A stretch of 64,000 nucleotides of DNA from Gigaspora rosea (GCA_003550325.1 QKWP01000263.1:135489-199488); one strand, 5' to 3'. Shown: positions 1 through 11,895, numbered from the stretch's first letter. A program made the numbers and translations. Notes: generated by a model not told the origin, from the sequence alone.

Positions 1-82
1 AAATACGTATATATATACATACTGTAACTATTAAGGTGGGAGAGCATATACGTTTAACTGGTTTAACTCTAATAGTTATGGA

Positions 83-552
83 AGGACCCCGAAATATACA
101 TAGATAGGTCAGGTTAATTATAGGGTTACTAAAAAAGGAAAGATCTGTAGAAAAAACTTCAAAAATAAGCAAAAAAATTACTAAAAATGGGGGATGGCTA
201 AAGCCATGTACCGACGTGATTTTTTGAAATTTTAGTTAAAATTCGTATCAGAGTCTTTTTAGCATGAGGGTCGGGGTTAGGGTTAGGATCATATGTAAAA
301 TTACCTTCCTGACATTTTTTATTAATGGCCCAAGATAGGTTTAGAATGCTGTTTTTATGTTCTTGCATTTTTTTTGTTTTTTGACTTCTTCAGGCTGATC
401 TGTATAAACAAAATTTTGTGACTCTATTTGGTTGATTTACATGAAAATGTCATGTAGGTACATGGCTTTAGACGACCCTTAAAAAAGAAAAAATCTGCAT
501 AAAAAGCCTCAAAAATAAGCAAACTCATACCTGAAGTATATTTCGGGGTCCT
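83..552. repeat. Nested inverted-repeat (MITE-like) element, core copy a
   Basis: The outer arms AGGACCCCGAAATATA (83-98) and TATATTTCGGGGTCCT (537-552) are exact inverted repeats. Inside them sits a second inverted-repeat pair, around 189 (GATGGCTAAAGCCATGTAC) and 461-480 (ACATGGCTTTAGACGACC). It encloses a core with telomere-like GGTTAGGGTTAGG (272-288) and a conserved block around 290-420. The same core recurs at 20082-20383 (inverted), 40579-41305 and 60309-60586. No coding capacity is seen. The type of element is inferred. Confidence 0.7.
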
Positions 553-1480
553 GTTATAGAAGATAAGTTTATGATTTACTCAAATAAAGGTCTCTTTAGC
601 ACTATACTAGCTTACTTCCTTTATTTTCTTAAGTAAAATCAGAGTGAACTTTTCTAATATTGTATCTCTTTATCGAAGTCAAATTCATTCAGTTATATAC
701 ATTTTAATTTAATATGTGACACGTTAACGTTGTTTGGCTCATTAATATGTTGTTTAACAGGTTACGTGATTGTACAACTAAGCCTAGCACATTAACGTAA
801 TATTAAGAATGTTTATAATCTGTGCCTCTTAAACGTGCTAACACATTAAGATTTTACAAAAGAGGGTGATTATATGTCAAATCATCAAGTTAATACCAAT
901 TTCAACTAGTATTTAATGATTTATACAAAAATAGAAATGAAAGATATCTACTAAATAAAGAGGTCTATTTACAAATGAGAGTAAACTAATCAGGAAATTC
1001 AAATCTTCTAATGTCATAATTTCGAATTGTGGTAATACGTACTGCACATACGTAATTCTGGATTTTGATCTTTACTATATTCGTATTCCAGGTAACAGGA
1101 TTGTAATCAAAAATAGTAAAATTGCACAAATAATTTATTAAAAAAAATTTATTTTCGCATATTAAACAAAATTTCCGCAGATATATGATTTAATAAAAAT
1201 GTAATGTGCAAGTTGATACATTAACTCCGCAATTTTTATTAAAATATTAAATGTATTCCGTAAAATTTTAAAATCCAATTTTAAACACTAGATGGTTCTT
1301 ATTTTCTAGATCAGAATTGGTAGCTATTTTAATATTATAAAGCAAAGTGAACATTCTTAAGGCACAGAAAAGATAGTTTTCATCTGGAATGCACTCAAGA
1401 CAAAGATTAAGGAACATTCAGAGATTTTTGGCATCTAACTAGGAAATCCAGGGCACTCACCAAAAAAGATCATGCAAAAT
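553..1480. other. AT-rich intergenic stretch, no gene seen
   Basis: No supportable ORF, hairpin or repeat of note is visible. The DNA is AT-rich with several short A and T runs. Confidence 0.5.
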
Positions 1481-2214
1481 AGGTCTTGAGAATCAAGGCA
1501 GTAAACTGACTTCTCCCTATCTTACTTATAAGAAAAAGAGACTGCATAAACCTGTATTGGTTATAATTTGTCCAAGGTATAAAGAAAGCAAAGAGAATTT
1601 TGAACATCTTACTAACTGCAAAGTTAACATTCCGGTATGGAACAAAAAAAAAAAGTGATTATCAAAGAAATCTGGTTGTTCTTTAACCCTGAGGAAAAAT
1701 CTAAAATAAGCCCATACCAACTTCAGAAGATTCTCCTAGAACAGAATAAACATGATATTAAAGAAAAAAATTTGTCAGAGGCATTCTCCCATTAAGGATC
1801 TGAACAACTTTAGAGCAGTTCAATATTAGAAAGAAAACAATTGCCAACATATTTATTCTTTGGTTAAACAAATAGATGACTATGTTCCAGAAAGACGTAT
1901 GGAGAAAAAGGTACGAAAAAATCATCGATAGAAAAGGGATACAGGGATTATTACTAAAGAAAAGAGGTTGGCATTAAATAAAAAAATCAACTGCAGCAAC
2001 TAAAAAAGGAGGGAAAAGATGAAAAAAAGATAAGAACTATCTGGATAAAATGTGCTATAATATTTCTAAAAAGGGAGTCAAGATCTTGAAAAAACAAAAA
2101 AGGAAAAAGAGTAGAAGAAATGTAAATATTTAGTTGTAGAAGAGTTGGATCGTTGGATAAAATATAGAAAGCATAAATCTATTTAGGCAGTGAGACGAAT
2201 TCTACTTTGGCAGG

Positions 2215-3014
2215 TAGGGATATTAACGGAATACTCCAGGGTGGTGTGGTGCATACTTTGGCAAAGTATCCCTTAATACCACACCTAGTGATGCCACTGA
2301 AATTGATTTTTGAAAAAGGCCTATTTCGTCTTCATTAGAGAAAATTAAAAATTTTTATAAGGAAGAGCAAATAAAATTTATATAGATATGTTCCTTATAA
2401 TTTCGTCTATTCAAAAAAAGTATCAAATAATTTTGTCTTTCAAGTAAAATAGGTCAAAAACAATTTCGTCTTCAAATTTTAATTTCAGGTTTTAGAACCC
2501 GAAATGCTTTCGTCCTCATGTATAACCACACTACACTGAAAAATGAATTAGAGCATACTCCAAAGTGTAACCTGGAGTATAACCCGGAGTACTATGTGCT
2601 AAGCACTATGTAATACTCCGGAGTTTTAGTACCATATTTTCCTAAAAATATTCTACCTTATTTTGGAGAAATACAGTAAAAAATATATATATAATAATAC
2701 TCTGAAGTAATTCATTTTGTATTAGTAGTATTACTCCGGAGTAATTACTCCTATTAATAATATCTTAGTAAGGGAGTAACAAAAATCAGGTGATTTTTTA
2801 GGGGGGAGGGGGGTAAAAAAAGTTGAAATTATATATAAGAACCTGACTATTTATATATTAAGAAAGAGAAAGGGGGTAGGCCTTTGATAAAAAATAATCA
2901 GGTGATTAATGACACTGCCCTAATCCAAGGTAGTGTCATGTCTAGACCATACCGGTATAGAGTGTGTTATACTCCACAGTTACTCTAGAGTATCTTACTC
3001 TATTAATATCCCTA
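2215..3014. mobile_element. 800-bp non-autonomous DNA transposon with target duplication
   Basis: The ends are TAGGGATATTAA at 2215 and its inverted copy TTAATATCCCTA at 3014. They are flanked by a direct repeat TTGGCAGG at 2207-2214 and 3015-3022, giving an 8-bp target duplication (9 bp if the next T is counted). The interior is full of short palindromes of the type ACTCCGGAGT and CTCCGGAGTA. A hairpin with arms GACACTGCC...GGTAGTGTC lies near 2910. There is no ORF. It carries the nested 240-bp element at 2285-2524. The 8-9 bp duplication fits hAT or MULE superfamilies, but the family is not settled. Confidence 0.75.
2285..2524 (+). mobile_element. 240-bp dispersed element, copy 1, 7-bp target duplication
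   Basis: Nearly identical to 24168-24405, same orientation. It starts at TAGTGATGCCACT and ends at CATGTATA. It is flanked by direct repeats ACCACAC (2278-2284 and 2525-2531). It has no terminal inverted repeats and no poly(A) tail. Inside, the motif TTCGTCTT(C) recurs about five times. It is inserted in the 2215-3014 element, so it is younger than that element. Non-coding; class unknown. Confidence 0.75.
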
Positions 3015-3299
3015 TTGGCAGGTCGCACACAGGTAACTGGGTGAGCTATACTTTAATTGTTAAATACTAGGTATTAGAATTGGTTTAACATTTGCATATG
3101 TAACTGTATTCTTTGAAATATGATCATTAAAAAAATAAATAAAAATAAATACTTTATATATGTATTAATTTTTAACTTTTTTTTATTATGCAAACTATAT
3201 TTTTTTATAAAAAAAAAATTAGTAATACTGGTATTTGTAGAAAAAATCTAAATGGTGTCCCTGTTCATTTTGTACCTAATGTACTAATACCGTAGATTT

Positions 3300-3430
3300 C
3301 TGAAAATAAGCAACCCCCTTGGTTTTGAGCAAAAAAATTCAAAAACCTCTAATACCAAAAATAAGCTACCTCATGTTTCAAGCCAAAAACAATAGTAATT
3401 TTTTTTATTCTGAAAATAAGCTACCACTCA
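3300..3430. repeat. Interspersed AAAATAAGC(A/T)ACC motif cluster
   Basis: The motif AAAATAAGCWACC occurs three times, spaced about 55 bp apart (near 3303, 3360 and 3414). The same motif cluster is seen at 5812-5940 and, in weaker form, flanking the element at 83-552 (near 160 and 510). Origin unknown; probably an old small transposon. Confidence 0.45.
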
Positions 3431-3635
3431 AATTCATACAATAGTGAATAAACAAGTTTCTAGTAATGCTTATTATTTTCTCAGTGGGAAAATAACAAGC
3501 ATTACTTGGTAACTTGTTTTTTCACGATATCATTTCTTAACCGAGAATTTACATAAATACGTGCATACGTATTTACTATTGTTATCAATATCTTCTTCCC
3601 ATGCTAATTTGATTCCATTAGTGAACGTACTAAAA

Positions 3636-3990
3636 TTAAAAAATTAAATAAATTAATAAAGCAAAATAAAGTAAATAAATTGTAAATAATTATGTTAAAT
3701 AAAAAATTAATTAAAATAATAAAAGATAAAAAAAGAAAAATAAATAGCAAAAAAAAAAAAAAATAAAGTAAATAATTATGTTAAATAAAAAATTAATTAA
3801 ANNNNNNNNNNNNNNNNNNNNNNNNNNNNNNNNNNNNNNNNNNNNNNNNNNNNNNNNNNNNNNNNNNNNNNNNNNNNNNNNNNNNNNNNNNNNNNNNNNN
3901 NNNNNNNNNNNNNNNNNNNNNNNNNNNNNNNNNNNNNNNNNNNNNNNNNNNAATAAATAAAAAAATTAAGAAATAATTTTAAAAAAAATT
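3636..3990. other. Low-complexity A-rich tract with 150-N assembly gap
   Basis: Repeated AAATAAATTAAT-type sequence surrounds an unbroken run of N from 3802 to 3951. Apparent reading frames across it are artefacts. Confidence 0.95.
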
Positions 3991-4129
3991 GACAGCTCTT
4001 CCCATCGATCACTTGTACAAATTTCTAAACAAAAGAAAAACAAAAATTTTTGTTAATAAAAGAAGAAGCAGCTATTAATACTGGTTTTTATAAGGTCAAT
4101 TTTTGACTTTTCTTAGGGACTCCTTTATA

Positions 4130-5280
4130 TATTTAGCACACAAGCCAGAAGCGTCAGTTGTGCAAGATAACAGGCAGTGGGTGCCCTTGCTACAAGAAAT
4201 TCTGGTAGATATACAAACATTTTTTTCTTTGTTGACGAAAGTATTATAGTCTGGCTAGGCGGTGAACTAAAAAATGAGATTTCAACTCTCTCTATAAGGT
4301 TTTTTGGCTACAAGAACATATTCAATCATATATTGCTATCATATTCTTGCTTGAAGTTTTTTTCTGGAATTTTGGACGGAAAGTGGGAAACTCGGCATAC
4401 CCCCTCCAAAAGATCAGTATTGTTGTTTCTACCCTAATTGGAAAGAAGGCATGCATGTGGATAAACAGGAACGGATGGACGTGAATGAGATGTGGCTCAG
4501 TGGAGTAGGCTGATCTGTGGAGCCTAAATTCTAGATTGTTCTTTAGTTTTTATTTATGTACATATAATACTTTGGCAAAGCTCTTCCTTGCACAGTATTA
4601 TATAATTTTTATAGTCTAGTGCAGTGTTGTCACTTGGACGTTTTTTAAACATTTGGACATTTTTTCAAATTAAACTTACTTAAAATTTTATTAAGATAAT
4701 CTATTTTAATTTTTTCACCAATGAGTCCAGCACCTATAATTATATTATTTTTTTAAATTACTTTATTGATTAGTTAAACATGGGACATAGGCTTGGACGA
4801 TTTTGGACAATCTTGGACGTTGGACAAAAAACATAATATGGACATGTCCAAGTGACAACACTGGTCTAGTGTAGGCTTAATAACACCTTTATGGTCTATT
4901 TTTTCTCTGCTTTTTCTTTGGTTTTTCTTTTTTTTTTATTTTTTCTTGGATGTATAATTTTGGTTTTTGGTTAATTTTGTCGGGTATTTAGTTTTGTTCC
5001 CCTATTTTAATCTTCTTCTTGTTTTTATTCTTCTTTATGAGAAGCTCAGAGAAGGAGTTTTTGAAGGAGTAGATTATGAAGAATAGTTGGTTTGTAACTA
5101 TAGCTAACGAATTCTTTTTTGCTTATACTAAGTCAATGCGGCTGGTCGCATCTGGGCGCAAATTTTATTTGTAGCCAAATGAGGTCGAAGTTTGTTGATT
5201 GTAATGTATTAAAGAGAAATTTTTAGTAATAATAAATCTATAAGAATTCGGCAAGACTGCCAAAGTCCTAAAAAAAAAAT
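4130..5280 (+). pseudogene. LINE 3' relic with poly(A)-like tail
   Basis: The segment ends at 5244-5272 in AATTCGGCAAGACTGCC followed by a long A-rich tract. The 3' end of the LINE at 52500-55279 has the related hairpin-like end GGCAGGATTGCCGAATT. A short open stretch (4177-4437) could be a leftover of the ORF but has no recognisable motif. A hAT-type MITE (4622-4863) is inserted in it. The LINE assignment rests mainly on the shared 3' end. Confidence 0.4.
4622..4863. mobile_element. hAT-type MITE 1 (242 bp)
   Basis: Terminal inverted repeats are CAGTGTTGTCACTTGGAC and GTCCAAGTGACAACACTG. The flanking direct repeat GTCTAGTG (4614-4621 and 4864-4871) is an exact 8-bp target duplication, diagnostic of hAT elements together with CAG...CTG ends. 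Near both ends the motif TTGGAC(A/G) is repeated (near 4632, 4651, 4794, 4803, 4813, 4820). No ORF. Confidence 0.9.
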
Positions 5281-5530
5281 TTAAATAAAAAATAAATAAA
5301 ATCAAAAAAAAATAAATAAAACAAAAAAAAGATAAATAAAAGCAAAAAATAAAAAATAAATAAAAGTAAAAAAAATAAATAGCTATTATAGTTAGTAAAA
5401 AATAAATAAATAACGATAGATTAAAAAAATAATTAATAAAAACAATTAATAAAAAAAATTAAAAATAAATATAAAAAAAATTTAAAAATAAATCAAATAA
5501 TAAATTAAAAAAAATTCGTATAAAAAAAAA
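5273..5530. repeat. AAATAAATAA low-complexity tract
   Basis: A-rich simple sequence following the LINE 3' end at 5272. It is probably an expanded poly(A) tail. Confidence 0.7.
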
Positions 5531-5811
5531 TATGTTAAAAAAGATTAAATAAACATTTAAAACGTTTAAAAAAAACTATAAGGATAAAAAAAAATAAATA
5601 ATACCGGTAATAAAAAGAATAAAAAAAACTAATAAAAAGAATAAAAATTACAGTATTATAGTAGTGATATTGCATAGTACGTAAATATGTACTACTATAG
5701 TTTAATAATGCATATGCCCAGAGCCTTAGTACGTACGTACATGTAAAAACCTTTTTGAACCTCAATGTGCAAGTTTTTATGCGAGCGAATTTTTTTTTAA
5801 AAATAACATCC

Positions 5812-5940
5812 GATAATAAGCAACCTTTGCTATCAGGTATAAATTTTTAAAAACCTGTATAACCCGAAAATAAGCTACTCCTGGTTTTTTTGCTTAAAAT
5901 CACCAAAAAAAGGTTGCTTATTTTCGAGAATCTATAGTAA
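5812..5940. repeat. Second AATAAGCAACC motif cluster
   Basis: The motif AATAAGCWACC occurs near 5814 and 5863, and inverted near 5918-5932 (GGTTGCTTATTTTCG). The outer pair makes an inverted repeat. It is related to the cluster at 3300-3430. Confidence 0.45.
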
Positions 5941-6779
5941 TCAATTCTGTTTAGAATTAGAGTTAGGGTTAAAGTTAGAATCAAAATTAGTACAGAATTG
6001 TGAGAGTATCATTTTTTGTTAAAAGTGCAACAGGGGTTACCCCAGTAAAATTTTGAGATATCAAAATAGGGGCACAATATACATGGGGCACTATCTAGTC
6101 TAGTTCTATTTGTATATAATAAAATTTTTACCAAATTTAAATTATTTTTATTAATATAGTTTATAGGTTAAAAACTAGTACGATAAATAGAATAAATATA
6201 CTAATTTTTAGTGCAATATATACTTATATAACAAATAATAAAATTTATAATTAATAAATTTTTAGTTAAAATCATCTGAGTTTGTAGTACTTAAAATATA
6301 GTATAACATTGTATCACATAATATATACAAGTATATACTTAATAAAAGTCTTTAAGACACAACCTTATCTTAAAAAAAAAATTTTCAAGAGTTTAAAAGA
6401 TTATTTTTATATAGGAAAAATGTTTTTTGTGCACTCACATGACCATGCACCACTATATGCATATATATAAATAATAGATAAAATCATCTATTTTTTTATT
6501 TGTTTTTTTGTTTTTATTTTTTTTTACATTTTCATTTACTAATTTTTTCTTCTTTTTTTCTTTTTTAGCTACTGTTGCTAGTATCGTCGTTGATATAATT
6601 GTTGGTGTTATTGTTGGTGTCGTTACAGGTATTGCCTCCTTAAATGTCGTTGCTGGTATCGTTGTTTGTGCCGCTGTTAAATTTTCTTCTTGGTGGGTGG
6701 TCTTGCAAGTTTCTGCAGTAGTGTCTTGCACATCGTAGTTGGTGTCGTCACAAGTGTTGTCATTGGTACTGTCATTAGA

Positions 6780-7035
6780 TTTTCTTCTTAGTGGGTGGTT
6801 TCGCATGTTTCTCTGGTGAGTGGTCTTGCATGTTTCTCTAGTGGGTGGTCTTGCACATTTCTCCGGTAGGTGGTCTTGTACGTTTCTCCGGTGAGTGGTC
6901 TTGCAAGATTCTCCGATAGTAGGCTGTACATTTCTTTGGTGGTAGTCTCGCATGTTTCTTTGGGGTGGTTTCAACATTCTTTAGTGGTAGTTTCGCATGT
7001 TTCTTTGGTAGTGATCTTGCATTTTTTTTCTGTTG
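6780..7035. repeat. 25-bp minisatellite
   Basis: About five tidy and several degenerate copies of a 25-bp unit built around GTGGTCTTGCATGTTTCTC. Because 25 is not a multiple of three, long minus-strand ORFs through the array (6453-6977) read the unit in changing frames and are unlikely to be genes. The following 7055-7354 is T/G-rich with no recognisable protein. Confidence 0.75.
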
Positions 7036-7513
7036 AATATGGTGGGTTTTATTGATCTTTTTTTTTCTTTTTTTTTTCTTCTCGTTATTAACATTTTATA
7101 CTGTATTTGCTATCATTTGTGCTTATATCATCTGCTGTGACTTCGATTTGATGGTATTGCCATTTTTCTGGCGTATTGTTGTATCTTCGCTTTCTTGGTT
7201 TTTTGCTATTGCCTCAACGTTGTTTAGTATCATTGGAGTTCATGATTTTATTATAGTTTTCGGGGTACTTGTGGGTTTGCCGTGGCTTTTTCATTGTTGG
7301 TGCTTGTGTTTTCGCCTTGGCTTTAAGTTGTCAGTGCTTGTTGTTGCATTGTAGTAAGAGTTAGCATGAGTTAGTATATATTAATGTAGATTTGAGAGTA
7401 GAATTAGGGTTCAGGTTAGAGTTTGGGTTAGGGTCGCATATTCATTACTTTGTGTGAGGGTTTTTTTAGCTGTAGCACGATTTATTATTATTGTATTCTT
7501 GTTTTTTTTTTTT

Positions 7514-8033
7514 TTAATTCGTGATCCACCTAAGAACCAGTGAAATAACATAGTAAATCGTTGGGGAAATTTACTATTGTTTCTTGCCTTTTTCGGAATC
7601 TGGAGTTTCCCAAAGGATAATCCGATTTTCTATTAAGTAAACATCTCTTTTAAAATAAATAAAAATTGTAGAGGAGAAAATTCCAGTCATAATGGTAGTT
7701 AAATCATTAAAATCAGCCTAGTGGATCACGAGATATGAGCATTTTTGTCTTTGCGACTATATGGTGTAAACAAAAAAGTAAACATATAATCGCAAAGACA
7801 AAAATGTTCATATCTCATGATCCACTGGGCTGATTTTAATAATTTAACTGCCATTATTACCTGAATTTTCTCCTCTACAATTTTTACTTAATGCAAAAGA
7901 GATGTTTACTTAGTAGAAAATCAGTTTGTCCTTTGGGAAACTCCAGATTCCAAAAAAGGCAAAAAATACATAGTAAACATATCCCCATTATTTACTATGT
8001 TTTTTTACTGGTTCTTAGGCGGATCACAAATTA
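7514..8033. repeat. 520-bp near-perfect foldback
   Basis: The left arm starts AATTCGTGATCCACCTAAGA and the right arm ends with its inverted copy at 8033. Pairing continues through the whole length to a short centre near 7775 (about 250-bp arms, few mismatches). Landmarks in both arms: CTGGAGTTTCCCAAAGGA and AAATCAGCC(T/C)AGTGGATCA. There is no ORF. It is probably a foldback-type transposon. It could also be hard to clone or assemble. Confidence 0.85.
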
Positions 8034-8495
8034 ATAATAAAAAATCTTAAAATTCTTAAAATTTTTTTATAAAATTTGCAATTGATATTGATTGGCCGTT
8101 TATGAGCGATTGATCATGTGTTCACATGATCAATTTTGATTGGTCAACACGGGGTTGCATGACCATGCAGGGTACGAAATTTTTAAACCCTTTTATATAT
8201 AGCATATAAAATTCTTAAAATCTAAAAATATATAGATTTTTAACTTTTTTAATTTAAAATAAATATTATTTTCTATATAAAATATATATTAGATTAGTTT
8301 AATTTAGTATTTAAATTATACTTTAACTTTTTTCCTATATAATAACCTTATTTGAAAATTTGCAGGTTTGTTTAGATAGTTACATCAAGTTACTTAACAA
8401 ATATATAAAAAAAATATTTGATTTTGATTGGGTAAATTTTAAAATACTAAAAATTTAATTTTTTAATTTTTTTATTTTAGAATTATTATATTTAT

Positions 8496-8800
8496 TACCA
8501 TGAATGTATTGCTACCTGATCAACCAATAAGAATTCAGGATCAGGTGTAATGATCAAAGCGATTATGATTTTTTTCAAAAATCGGCTATAATGCTAAATT
8601 TTGCCTATAAAACCATCTCTTATGCTCTAACAAAAAAAATTCCTTATTAAATTTTGGATTAAAAACTCTTTGCTAAAACAACTACCCTGACCCTAATCTA
8701 ACCCTTACTCTGACCCTAAACTAACTAATTTATTTATTGTTTTGATTTCACATTACACCAGATCTTATAGAGTGCAATATATTACCTATGCAAAAAAATT
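8496..8800. repeat. MITE-like repeat, family shared with 60918-61281
   Basis: Shared landmarks in the same order: AGAATTCAGGATCAGGTGTAA (8528; at 60978 TTTCAGAATCAGGTGTAAC), GCCTATAAAAC(C/T)A, CTAAATTTTG, a run of CCCTGACCCTAA-type repeats, and TTACACC(A/T)GATCTTA near the right end. Terminal inverted repeats are less clear than in the 60.9-kb copy. Confidence 0.5.
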
Positions 8801-8991
8801 AAAAATTCTTTATTTTAAAAATTTTAAAATTTTTCTAAAAGAATATTACTATAAATAACACAGTAATCATCACTAACTAGATATTTTTAGAGTTAGAGTG
8901 AAGTTATAGAGATCTTGTTTTTTTATATATAATAATATAGTTTAAATATAAGGTCACAATTTTAGTTTTCATAAGGTTTTTGGGTGTTCTG

Positions 8992-9576
8992 TAGAGGTCT
9001 GATCCAATGAATGTTATATTCAAATATTCACTGAATGTTTGAATATTTGAATATATAAAATTTTCACCAAATGAATATTTGAATATTTAAAATTTTACTA
9101 AATATATTCATTGAATATATATTGAATATATTTATATTAAAAGAAGCAAATTTTGATATTAATAACCAAATATGATTGGCTAATTTTTGTATAATAAATT
9201 CTAATTAGTTAAAAAAATATATATAACAAATTTTTTTATATATTAAATACCAAATTTTTTGAATATATATAAACTTTAAAATATTATAACTTTTATAATT
9301 ATAAATTATATAAATACCTACTTTAACAAAATTGTGGCTTTGAATTAAAACAACATATCTCTTAAAGAGATTTTTGTTAAAATTATTTGTTTTTGAGTTA
9401 TGCTACTTTATAAATATTGAATTTTTTTGATATTTAGTACTAGATATTTAATATTCAATGAAAATTCAGTGAATATTTATTGATTATTTTCAAAATTTTT
9501 GAATGAATATTCAAATATTAAAAAGATTGACCAAATGAATATTTGAAACTTATTTTTTGAATGAGTAAGACCTTTA
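8992..9576. mobile_element. hAT-type MITE 2 (585 bp) with TAGAGGTCT ends
   Basis: Ends are TAGAGGTCT at 8992 and AGACCTTTA at 9576. They are flanked by an exact 8-bp direct repeat GTGTTCTG (8984-8991 and 9577-9584). Subterminal sequence is packed with ATTCAAATATTCA / TGAATATTTGAAT repeats on both sides (about 9018-9130 and 9420-9550). The interior is AT-rich with no ORF. Confidence 0.75.
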
Positions 9577-10346
9577 GTGTTCTGAACATTTTTACTTAGA
9601 GTACTAATTCTGTTTACTTAGTATGTTTTAAAGATATAAGCACCCCAGTGATCGATCACTGCCAGTTATGGTTAGTAATATTCTTTTTAAAAAATATTAA
9701 ATCAATAATTAATAGAATTTTTTTTATAAATAAATTATATATAAGTTATGCTTAAATATTACATATAATTTTTTTAAAATTTAATTTATAAAAAATCAAA
9801 ACTTTATTATATAGTAACTTTAAAATATTAAGTTTTTTTGTCCAGAAGTAATGAGATGACCCATAACTATAGTTACTTTTTAGTGTCTATTGTTTTAAAC
9901 ACTGGAAGGTCACTGGAAGAAAATTAATAGTGTCATTGAAACTTTAAGTTCCGGTGGCATTGTTGATTTTCTTCACACTGAATTTAATTAATATAGGGAT
10001 TATCACTTAATTAAATCGACTTTAATTAATTATCATGTAATACTAATAACGATAAAGAAAATAATAATATCACTATACTAATAAAATAATGCATTACATA
10101 AGTTCAAATATAACAATCGTGAGAATCCGATTCTTATTATATACTCTATAACTAAGGCATCGTAGTCTGAGAAAATTTTATTAGGGCGAAAACTCAGGCT
10201 TTAAATACCTTCAGATTACTATAAACTACTGTGTTACAACCTTTTAACCAAGTATAACATTTTATTTTATTATTAAAATAGTATCACTCACTAATCTAAA
10301 TTATTATAACAGTTATTTGATTTTTATTATTGAAATTTAATCTATA

Positions 10347-10505
10347 ATACCCTGCCTTACTATTTGTTGTTCATGCCTACCTTCATTATAATTTCCCACG
10401 AGATCATATCATGACCGGGAATCTTCCATGGGAAAATTCCCGGTCACAAATAATCACGTGAAAATTATAATGAAGGTAGGCATGAACAACGTAAGTCAGG
10501 GTATT
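10347..10505. repeat. Long hairpin 1
   Basis: Inverted arms are ATACCCTGCCTTAC...GTTGTTCATGCCTACC and the matching sequence ending at 10505, with a central palindrome ATTCCCGGTCA. The arms are almost perfect over about 50 bp. Only 7 bp separate it from a second, unrelated hairpin (10513-10641). Confidence 0.8.
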
Positions 10506-10512
10506 ACTCATG

Positions 10513-10641
10513 AATTTCCTGTGAGCTTAAAAATTACAGCAGAGATTCCCGATGATCATATGATGCAAATGACCCTTCGGGCCATCTGTATCCTATGATC
10601 ATCGGGAATCTATGCTGTAATTTTTAAACTCCCAGGAAATT
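10513..10641. repeat. Long hairpin 2
   Basis: Arms are AATTTCCTGTGAGCTTAAAA and its inverted partner ending at 10641. Pairing continues through GATTCCCGATGATCATA to a GGCCCGAAGG-type loop near 10575. No ORF; probably a small foldback element. Confidence 0.8.
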
Positions 10642-11191
10642 AATAATACTAACAACCAGATTTGACGACATTAACCCACGCCGGATAATAATGCTCAAAT
10701 TACCGATTATTAATAGTAGAAGTTTTAAACCATCTACCGTATAAGCGCGAAATAACGCTCGTGGGGGTTATTTTGAAAATCGAATCCTTCAAAAAATAGG
10801 TTACGTGGTCTCGAATTAGCGTCAATGGTCTTTCCGAATTAACACGCAGTAGCATATAATCATTGTTGGGAAATGATATATAGTCGATCTTCCATAAATG
10901 CATCCGCGCTTCACATGCAATTTCTTTCTATAAGTGCACTTCACATGCACTTTCTTTCTAATAAGTGCACATCATTTGATCCGCCTATACCTGTATGCCA
11001 TATTGATTTATTATACTTTCTATTTATCGTTAGAAAGTCGTGTGACTGGTGCTGATAGTCAAGGCATTTATAAATATCTACAAAGCCAAACTTATAAATT
11101 TTATAAACTTGTGATTCGTAAATTACAATGCATATAAATATTGTTTATTTTAAAACTACAGTTTTACAGTTTATTTATTATAAATCTGATG

Positions 11192-11317
11192 CTATCGTTT
11201 CCCCGACAACCACCCGACAATGTCAAAATCCCGGCATTAGGTTAGGGTTAGAATTGGTTCCGGTCAATTTTTGTCGGGATTTTATTTTTCGGGAAGTGAT
11301 TGTCGGGAAAATGATAG
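11192..11317. repeat. 126-bp MITE-like element
   Basis: The ends CTATCGTTTCCCCGACAA and the inverted TTGTCGGGAAAATGATAG are near-perfect terminal repeats. Further inverted CCCGACA/TGTCGGG pairs lie inside. The centre has GGTTAGGGTTAG. Confidence 0.7.
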
Positions 11318-11895
11318 AGACCCATTATAACTATATGGTTCGCAGTATAGCTGACACCTTAATAAATAATCAGTTGATTTAGAGTAGGTTTCACCTATAC
11401 TGTATTTGATCCTAGTTCGCACCTCTAAAATTTGCCTATTTTAGTTAGATGGTGTCTATTTTCGTGGCATAATTTAGCTTAAGTTAGTACGTACGGCATT
11501 ACAACAAGTTTTTGACGAATAACAATCGCAGATGCAACCCCCCTAAATTTAAGAACCAATTACCTTATTTGTGTGTTGGCAAGATAAATTTTGTAATCAC
11601 TTTTAGACTAATCTCCTCTATCTATACACCAAACTAAATCGGATTAGCAAATACCATCGGTCATGATCACATTGTACAACACTACGAAAACTACGAAATC
11701 AAGATGTATGTGCATAGAAAACAAACGATTATAGAAAATGTTAGGAATGTTAAATTACTGTATTGTTCCTGATTTATATGATTATCAGATGTTCTATAAT
11801 CACAAGCATATATGGGTATAAAGAGTGAAATGTTCAAAGATATTTAATTAAATGGTTTTTTTAAAAATACAGAAATTTGTGTAAAACATTAAATA
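11318..11895. other. Intergenic stretch downstream of the lipase gene
   Basis: AT-rich. No supportable gene or repeat was seen. Confidence 0.4.

Larger units (their letters stand above)
1480..3080 (+). pseudogene. Decayed LINE 3' region, split by a later insertion
   Basis: In one plus-strand frame around 1590-1630 the DNA reads ENFEHLTNCKV after a Cys-Pro pair, the hallmark of the zinc finger (zf-RVT) at the end of fungal LINE reverse-transcriptase ORFs. Further fragments up to about 2200 are Lys/Arg-rich, like the tail of the LINE at 52500-55279. The bases at 3016-3050 (GGCAGGTCGCAC, then TGGGTGAGCT) match the 3' untranslated part of that same LINE. The 800-bp element at 2215-3014 sits inside this 3' end. 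Many stops and frameshifts are present, so it is dead. Confidence 0.5.

Noticed and set aside
272-288. Telomere or subtelomere signal from GGTTAGGGTTAGG
   Set aside because: The repeat is short and interstitial, and it recurs inside MITE-like cores; no terminal array is present.
3778-4012. ORFs spanning the N run
   Set aside because: They consist mainly of unknown bases in a low-complexity tract.
6453-6977. 174-codon minus-strand ORF (and plus-strand partner 6508-6738)
   Set aside because: It is produced by the 25-bp minisatellite and an A/T-rich flank. The repeat unit shifts frame, and there is no domain or splice logic.
10700-10903. 67-codon minus-strand ORF
   Set aside because: No motif, no splice partners and no neighbour to support it; it lies between hairpin repeats.
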